A stretch of 9,858 nucleotides of DNA. It comes from Eubacterium sp. (GTDB lineage Bacteria > Bacillota > Clostridia > Lachnospirales > Lachnospiraceae). The notes beneath the pieces were generated by a model. It did not search any database. It saw only the letters and a program-made list of their open reading frames with translations, and was not told the DNA's origin. Made by a program: the position numbers and the translations under genes. The DNA lies in the NCBI GenBank assembly GCA_020844525.1, contig JAJGAH010000056.1, positions 1 through 9,858 on the forward strand, read 5' to 3'. This document shows, piece after piece, positions 6,161 through 9,858 of the stretch (the first letter of the stretch is position 1; each line of letters opens with the position of its first letter).

Positions 6161-7258
6161 ATGGCAGGATCAACTTATGGAACACTTTTCCGTGTCACTA
6201 CCTGGGGAGAATCCCATGGAAAAGCAATTGGTGTTGTTGTCGACGGATGTCCCGCCGGCCTTCCTCTGACAGAAGAGGATATTCAGCCCTTTATGGACCG
6301 TAGAAAACCCGGACAGAGCAGATATACAACCAAACGGGCAGAATCTGATCAGATCGAAATTCTCTCCGGCACCTTTGAGGGACGGACGACCGGCACACCG
6401 ATCTCTATGATGGTACACAATACAGACCAGCATTCCAGGGACTACAGCGCAATTATGGACAAGTACCGTCCTGGTCATGCAGATTATGGCTTCGACCAGA
6501 AGTACGGTTTCCGTGATTACCGCGGCGGCGGCCGGTCCTCCGGCCGGGAGACAATTGGGAGAGTCGCAGCCGGGGCAATCGCATCTCTCCTTCTGAAGAA
6601 GCTCGGTATTTCCATCACAACCTATATAAGACAGATCGGCCCGATAGCCATTCAGAGCTTTGATGCACAGGAGATTTTCAGAAACCGTCTGTACATGCCG
6701 GACGCCGGGGCTGCCCAGAAGGCAGCTGCATATCTTGAATCATGCATGGCAGAAAAAAATTCATCCGGAGCCATGATTGAATGCATTGTAAAGGGTATGC
6801 CCGCTGGTGCCGGCGAACCGGTATTTGACAAGCTGGATGCAGAGCTTGCAAAGGCAATGTTTTCAATCGGCACGATAAAGGGTGTAGAGATCGGAGACGG
6901 CTTCCGTGTCGTAGAGACAACCGGTGCAGAGAATAATGATGCATTTACCATTGATGCGAACGGAAAGATAACAAAAAAAACAAACCATGCCGGCGGCATT
7001 CTGGGCGGCATCAGCGATGGATCAGATATTGTCATCCGATGCGCCAGCAAGCCAACACCTTCTATTGCCCGCCCACAGCAGACGGTCACACGCGGTGGTG
7101 AAAAAGTCGAGATAGAAATACATGGCAGACATGATCCGATTGTTGCACCGAGAGCCGTTGTCGTTGTCGAGTCCATGACCGCCATTACTCTGACAGATCT
7201 GCTGCTCAGGGGAATGAGCAGCAGGCTTGACAATGTGAAGCAGATCTGGCATAGATGA
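6161..7258 (+). CDS. aroC: Chorismate synthase
   Basis: A 365-aa chorismate synthase, last enzyme of the shikimate pathway. It converts 5-enolpyruvylshikimate-3-phosphate to chorismate using reduced FMN and acts in the cytoplasm as a tetramer. All family signatures are present: GESHG at 16-20, RRKPGQSR around 47-54, RPGHADYG at 103-110 with the conserved His106, the RGGGRSSGRET loop at 121-131, SKPTPSIARPQQT at 296-308, and GRHDPIVAPRA at 322-331. The length matches the usual family size, so it looks intact and active. The start is supported by AGGAG 8 nt before the ATG. There are no other shikimate genes next to it in the window. The 170 nt upstream, after the preceding terminator, are AT-rich and hold only a weak extended -10 (TGATATATA), so the promoter is uncertain. 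It converges on rplT across a shared hairpin. Confidence 0.98.
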   Translation: MAGSTYGTLFRVTTWGESHGKAIGVVVDGCPAGLPLTEEDIQPFMDRRKPGQSRYTTKRAESDQIEILSGTFEGRTTGTPISMMVHNTDQHSRDYSAIMDKYRPGHADYGFDQKYGFRDYRGGGRSSGRETIGRVAAGAIASLLLKKLGISITTYIRQIGPIAIQSFDAQEIFRNRLYMPDAGAAQKAAAYLESCMAEKNSSGAMIECIVKGMPAGAGEPVFDKLDAELAKAMFSIGTIKGVEIGDGFRVVETTGAENNDAFTIDANGKITKKTNHAGGILGGISDGSDIVIRCASKPTPSIARPQQTVTRGGEKVEIEIHGRHDPIVAPRAVVVVESMTAITLTDLLLRGMSSRLDNVKQIWHR

Positions 7259-7316
7259 AAAGCAGGACAAAAGAAAATTGAAAGCAGATCTTAGATTGTA
7301 AGATCCCAAGCATAAA

Positions 7317-7359
7317 ACAGGTGCAGGCTGTGAATCTTTCACGGTCTGCACCTGTTTTT
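7317..7359. terminator. aroC: Bidirectional intrinsic terminator between aroC and rplT
   Basis: ACAGGTGCAG (7317-7326) pairs with CTGCACCTGT (7346-7355). An inner extension, GCTGTGAA with TTCACGGT (two G-U pairs), closes a 3-nt loop. On the plus strand five T's follow (7355-7359); on the minus strand the A-run before the stem gives TTTT. It therefore fits ending both aroC and the convergent infC-rpmI-rplT operon. Confidence 0.93.
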
Positions 7360-7431
7360 GAAGTATTATTTATTTTTGAAGCATTATATAAAATATTGAG
7401 ATTATGAAAAGCCAGGTGAAAGGAGAGACAC

Positions 7432-7785
7432 TTACTGAGCGCTCTTTGCAGCCTCAGCCAGCTTCGCAAATCCCTCCTTATCGGTAACTGCCATATCAGC
7501 CAGTACCTTACGGTTCAGATCAATACCGGATTTCTTCAGTCCATACATGAACTTGCTGTAGGAAAGTCCATTTAATCTGGCTGCAGCATTGATACGTGCA
7601 ATCCAGAGCTGACGGAACTGACGCTTTCTCTGCTTACGTCCTGCATAAGAAGAAGTAAGGGCACGCATTACGGACTGTTTTGCCACACGATACTGCTTGC
7701 TTCTTGCTCCTCTGTAACCCTTAGCCAGCTTTAATACTCTGTTATGTTTTTTCTTGGCGTTTAAGCCGCCTTTAATTCTTGCCAT
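7432..7785 (-). CDS. rplT: 50S ribosomal protein L20
   Basis: A 117-aa bacterial L20 (bL20) with the standard N-terminus [20 protein letters not shown], a strongly basic extension through about residue 58, and the globular C-terminal domain carrying [19 protein letters not shown]20 binds 23S rRNA early in 50S assembly. In Bacillus subtilis and Escherichia coli it also represses its own operon by binding mRNA structures that resemble its rRNA site, through the infC leader in B. subtilis. Full length and apparently normal. The start has AAGGAGG about 10 nt upstream. It is the last gene of infC-rpmI-rplT, 75 nt after rpmI, and ends before the shared terminator with aroC. Confidence 0.98.
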   Translation of the reverse strand: MARIKGGLNAKKKHNRVLKLAKGYRGARSKQYRVAKQSVMRALTSSYAGRKQRKRQFRQLWIARINAAARLNGLSYSKFMYGLKKSGIDLNRKVLADMAVTDKEGFAKLAEAAKSAQ

Positions 7786-7860
7786 TTTTAATTATCCTCC
7801 TTAACCAGGTCAACCAGATCTAAATGATACTGTACAAAAAATATCGAACCGCCTGCAAAA

Positions 7861-8058
7861 TTACATGTAAGGCAGGCATCTCTTCATCTGGCGAACATTT
7901 GTTGCATCCAGAACAGCTGCTTTTCTCAGATTTCTCTTTCTCTTTGTGGTTTTCTTGGTCAGGATGTGACTCTTGTAAGCCTTGTGTCTTACAATCTTTC
8001 CGGTTCCTGTAACTTCAAAACGTTTTGCCGCTGCACGGCGAGTCTTCATCTTTGGCAT
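7861..8058 (-). CDS. rpmI: 50S ribosomal protein L35
   Basis: A 65-aa bL35 with the typical start [20 protein letters not shown] and a Lys/Arg-rich middle ([14 protein letters not shown]), ending [10 protein letters not shown]. It is a small basic protein of the large ribosomal subunit. The length is the family norm. AAGGAGG precedes the ATG. It sits 20 nt after infC and 75 nt before rplT, the conserved bacterial order. Confidence 0.98.
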   Translation of the reverse strand: MPKMKTRRAAAKRFEVTGTGKIVRHKAYKSHILTKKTTKRKRNLRKAAVLDATNVRQMKRCLPYM

Positions 8059-8078
8059 TTTAAAATTCCTCCTTGTAA

Positions 8079-8591
8079 TTATTTCCTTTTCTGTCCCAGT
8101 ACAATGCTCATGTTACGTCCTTCGATCTTGGCCGGCTTCTCGAGAACTGCAATATCCTCCAGCTGCTTTGCAAAACCGTCAAGGACAGGTCTGCTTGCAT
8201 TCATATGCGCCATCTCACGGCCTCTGAACCGAATCGTGACCTTTACCTTGTCACCTTTCGTAAGGAACTTGCGAGCTGCACCAACCTTTGTGTTCAGATC
8301 GTTTGCGTCGATATTCGGGGACATACGGATTTCCTTGATATCTACAATATGCTGTTTTTTGCGGGCTTCCTTCTCACGGCGTGCCTGCTCATAGCGATAT
8401 TTACCGTAATCTACAATCTTACATACCGGCGGCTTTGCCATGGGGGCAACCTTCACAAGATCCAGTCCTGCGTCCTGAGCTTTCTGAAAAGCCTCTCTGG
8501 AAGACATAATGCCTAACTGTTCCCCGTTTTCACCGATCAGGCGAACCTCACGGTCACGGATCCGCTCGTTGATCATCGTCTCGTTATTAAT
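8079..8591 (-). CDS. infC: Translation initiation factor IF-3 (probable AUU start)
   Basis: IF-3, about 170 aa. It binds the 30S subunit, discriminates the initiator tRNA and start codon, and prevents early 50S joining. The N-domain begins [18 protein letters not shown]; the linker region carries [27 protein letters not shown]; the C-domain has the [12 protein letters not shown] core and ends [14 protein letters not shown] place the start at ATT (8591-8589): the only strong Shine-Dalgarno, AAGGAGG (8606-8600), lies 8 nt upstream of it. The result, (M)[11 protein letters not shown], matches the length of the Bacillus IF-3 N-terminus, which also uses AUU. An ATG at 8609 would put the Shine-Dalgarno inside the coding region and has none upstream; an ATG at 8576 is too far (23 nt). 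AUU initiation is a known IF-3 self-regulation device in E. coli. First gene of infC-rpmI-rplT. Confidence 0.95.
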   Translation of the reverse strand: MNNETMINERIRDREVRLIGENGEQLGIMSSREAFQKAQDAGLDLVKVAPMAKPPVCKIVDYGKYRYEQARREKEARKKQHIVDIKEIRMSPNIDANDLNTKVGAARKFLTKGDKVKVTIRFRGREMAHMNASRPVLDGFAKQLEDIAVLEKPAKIEGRNMSIVLGQKRK

Positions 8592-8612
8592 TTCCTTACC
8601 CTCCTTCATGAG

Positions 8613-8641
8613 ATTATACCGTTTTGTCCGGAAATTCGCGA
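8613..8641 (-). promoter_or_regulatory. Possible second promoter immediately before infC
   Basis: A perfect TATAAT lies at 8618-8613 on the minus strand. The hexamer 17 nt upstream (TCGCGA, 8641-8636) matches the -35 consensus at only 3 of 6. If used, transcription would begin near 8606, right at the AAGGAGG site. That would bypass the leader attenuator and exclude the ATG at 8609 as start codon. Confidence 0.3.
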
Positions 8642-8705
8642 TGCAGTCATTTAAGTCATTTCCGAATGCCCGGAACCATCTGCACCTTGATTTTCCTTAG
8701 AAAAG

Positions 8706-8737
8706 AAAAAAGTGAATAACCAAACGGCTATCCACTC
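8706..8737 (-). terminator. Leader terminator (attenuator) upstream of infC
   Basis: On the minus strand AGTGGATAGCC pairs with GGTTATTCACT (two G-U pairs) around a GTTT loop, followed directly by a run of T's and then a T/C-rich tract. It is a strong intrinsic terminator placed inside the infC leader, more than 110 nt before the infC start. Its position between promoter and gene makes it an attenuator and not an end-of-operon signal. Confidence 0.9.
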
Positions 8738-8852
8738 CATACAACAGACTAACACAAAACTTCTGCTTTGTGCTCTTCTATGTAATATGAACCCGGGACA
8801 CGCTTCCGTGATCAGGTGAGAGTGGAACCTCTTCTTTCTTTTCAACTTGATC

Positions 8853-8881
8853 AGAATACCACGTATTACACGGCCTGTCAA
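8853..8881 (-). promoter_or_regulatory. Strong sigma-A promoter of infC-rpmI-rplT
   Basis: A perfect -35, TTGACA (8881-8876), 17-nt spacing, and TATTCT (8858-8853) as -10 (5 of 6), with a TGG just before it giving an extended -10. Predicted transcription start is near 8846. The quality of the match suits highly expressed translation genes. Confidence 0.92.
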
Positions 8882-8991
8882 TCTCAAAAACATTTATTTC
8901 GGCTGAAATCTTCAAAATATTTATTGCCACAGAAATGACAAGTCAAAACATCTATAACCATGGGAATCTTCAAGAGATCTGTTCACACTGA

Positions 8992-9032
8992 AGATGTTGT
9001 CATTCACAAGATTATAGTGAATGACAACATCT
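8992..9032. repeat. Perfect 16-bp inverted repeat upstream of infC promoter
   Basis: AGATGTTGTCATTCAC (8992-9007) and GTGAATGACAACATCT (9017-9032) are exact inverted copies around a 9-nt spacer. The repeat lies 67 nt past the stop of the SGNH-like gene and about 110 nt before the infC promoter, both on the minus strand. Neither strand has a T-run after the stem, so it is not a standard intrinsic terminator. It could be a factor-assisted 3' end, an mRNA-stabilising hairpin, or a dispersed palindromic repeat. Confidence 0.85.
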
Positions 9033-9098
9033 CAATACATACTTCTCTGTGTAGCAGGAACCCCTGCTGTATCTGTCCAATACAATCGCAGTCGCACC

Positions 9099-9858
9099 TT
9101 AGTTGCTGGCTACAGACACTGATGCCGATTCCGAATTGCTTTCCGCCGACGCTGATGTGGATGCTGTCTTCAGATATCCCAGGCTGTTCAGCTTCTGATA
9201 AATGGCGTTTGCAATCTCCTGATGGCCGGCATCATCAAATGCAGGCTGGTCCAGAATATCAGATGTCAGTGCCAGATAGTGGTCGCCGAAGGCATCTGTC
9301 ATAGCCTGATCATATGCCGTCTGGTCCACATTGTTATATGGATACATGCCGACCACAACATAATTATCTTTCTGATCATAGGTATTCAGAACCTTCTGGA
9401 TCTGCTCCGCAAGCTCGTTGGGATCATTATTCCATCCGCCATAATATCCCATACAGATGACCGGAATCGCATTCAGGTCGTCACGGTCCTTCTTGTACTG
9501 ATCAAGATCGTCTCTTACGACATATTCCGTAGCATCCAGTTCCGCGCCGTTTGCGTTATTTTCATGGGCAGTGATATAGGTATTGATATCATCCATGCTT
9601 ACACCCGCAAGCGCCATCTGGGAAAGTGTGCCGGAATTATCCCAGGTATTATTCTCTACAGTATAATTACTGTATCCATTATCCTGCAGAAGCTTCTGCA
9701 GATAATCCGGATAGCTGGTATCTGTAGAATCATCCTCATCAAGGATATCACCACGAATACTGATCATTGTCTGCGATGCCTCGGGTGTCGGAGTCGGTGT
9801 CGCCGTTGCGACGGCTGAACTTCCTGCCTCTGAGCTGGAAGAGGAAACGGCAGACTCC
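9099..9858 (-). CDS. Secreted SGNH-hydrolase-like protein, C-terminal part (runs off right edge)
   Basis: The reading frame stays open to the right edge, so the N-terminus is missing. The visible start is a Ser/Ala-rich linker ending TPTPTPEASQT, typical of a surface protein spacer. Then, counting from the Met at 9767, a domain resembling SGNH/GDSL esterases follows: IRGDIL (block I position), YPDYLQKLLQDNGY and NNTWDNSGTLS (block II-like), GGWNND at 110-115 (block III-like) and DQPAFDDAGHQEIANAI at 173-189 (block V). In active enzymes block I has GDS and block V has DxxH; here the Ser is Ile8 and the His is Ala176. It may therefore be a non-catalytic relative, or it may use other residues. 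The C-terminus is another Ser/Ala tail. Family call is from motif order and is moderately sure. Confidence 0.65.
   Translation of the reverse strand, partial: ESAVSSSSSEAGSSAVATATPTPTPEASQTMISIRGDILDEDDSTDTSYPDYLQKLLQDNGYSNYTVENNTWDNSGTLSQMALAGVSMDDINTYITAHENNANGAELDATEYVVRDDLDQYKKDRDDLNAIPVICMGYYGGWNNDPNELAEQIQKVLNTYDQKDNYVVVGMYPYNNVDQTAYDQAMTDAFGDHYLALTSDILDQPAFDDAGHQEIANAIYQKLNSLGYLKTASTSASAESNSESASVSVASN

Larger units (their letters stand above)
8592..8846 (-). promoter_or_regulatory. infC operon leader, L20-type attenuator
   Basis: About 255 nt of untranslated leader between the predicted transcription start and infC. In transcript order it holds a purine-rich stretch, the segment GGTTCCACTCTCACC, a CACG-GAAG-CGTG mini-hairpin, a CACAAA/TTTGTG hairpin (8772-8753), then an intrinsic terminator at 8737-8706. 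The segment TCCACTC (8826-8820) is perfectly complementary to GAGTGGA (8737-8731), the 5' arm of that terminator, so two exclusive folds can form. In B. subtilis this operon is controlled by L20 through premature termination in the leader. The layout here fits that mechanism, although L20 binding itself is inferred, not seen. Confidence 0.8.

Noticed and set aside
6652..7233. 193-codon reading frame antisense to aroC
   Set aside because: Lies fully opposite an intact, signature-complete chorismate synthase; no ribosome binding site or recognisable domain.
8651..8893. 80-codon minus-strand frame across the infC leader, including a 28-codon ATG frame over the attenuator, as a possible leader peptide
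   Set aside because: No Shine-Dalgarno before its start codons, it begins upstream of the predicted transcription start, and the region is explained by RNA structure.
9222..9818. 198-codon plus-strand frame opposite the SGNH-like gene
   Set aside because: Ile/Arg/Cys-rich shadow of the minus-strand gene; the minus frame has SGNH-like blocks and a secretory spacer.

Overview
The window looks like a chromosomal segment from a low-to-moderate GC Gram-positive anaerobe of the Clostridia, most likely a Lachnospiraceae-type gut bacterium. The reasons are strong AGGAGG-type ribosome binding sites before almost every gene, a Bacillus/Clostridia-type infC-rpmI-rplT operon with a long attenuator leader, a lipoprotein of the clostripain (C11) family, and Ser/Ala-rich surface lipoproteins. 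No rRNA, tRNA, CRISPR array, insertion sequence or phage gene was seen. The genus assignment is inference.

Left part (1-4420), all on the minus strand. A likely five-gene cluster reads leftwards: an unrecognised 128-aa soluble protein (4420-4034), a 97-aa DUF4190-like membrane protein (3958-3665), an orphan LytTR response regulator (3601-2855), a 105-aa two-helix membrane protein (2834-2517) and a large C11 peptidase lipoprotein (2527-410) whose start overlaps the end of the preceding gene. A partial AIM24/TIGR00266-family gene (249-<1) follows in the same direction. Spacing and overlap suggest co-expression of at least the last three cluster genes. What the cluster does as a unit is unknown.

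Middle (4421-7359). An AT-rich, apparently non-coding gap of about 820 nt separates the cluster from a plus-strand lipoprotein with a Ser-rich linker (5242-5892), which ends at a clear intrinsic terminator. aroC (chorismate synthase, 6161-7258) follows with its own ribosome binding site. It ends at a strong hairpin shared with the convergent ribosomal operon.

Right part (7432-9858), minus strand. The infC-rpmI-rplT operon (IF-3, L35, L20) is preceded by a near-consensus promoter and a roughly 255-nt leader. The leader contains an intrinsic terminator whose 5' arm is perfectly complementary over 7 nt to an upstream leader segment. This is the layout expected for L20-controlled transcription attenuation. 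infC most probably starts at an AUU codon. Upstream lies a perfect 16-bp inverted repeat without a U tract, then the 3' part of a secreted SGNH-hydrolase-like gene (9099->9858) in which the usual catalytic Ser and His seem to be replaced.

The most rewarding items are the infC leader with its AUU start, the LytTR/C11-peptidase membrane cluster, and the apparently inactive SGNH-like protein. None of these can be called a new system from sequence alone.
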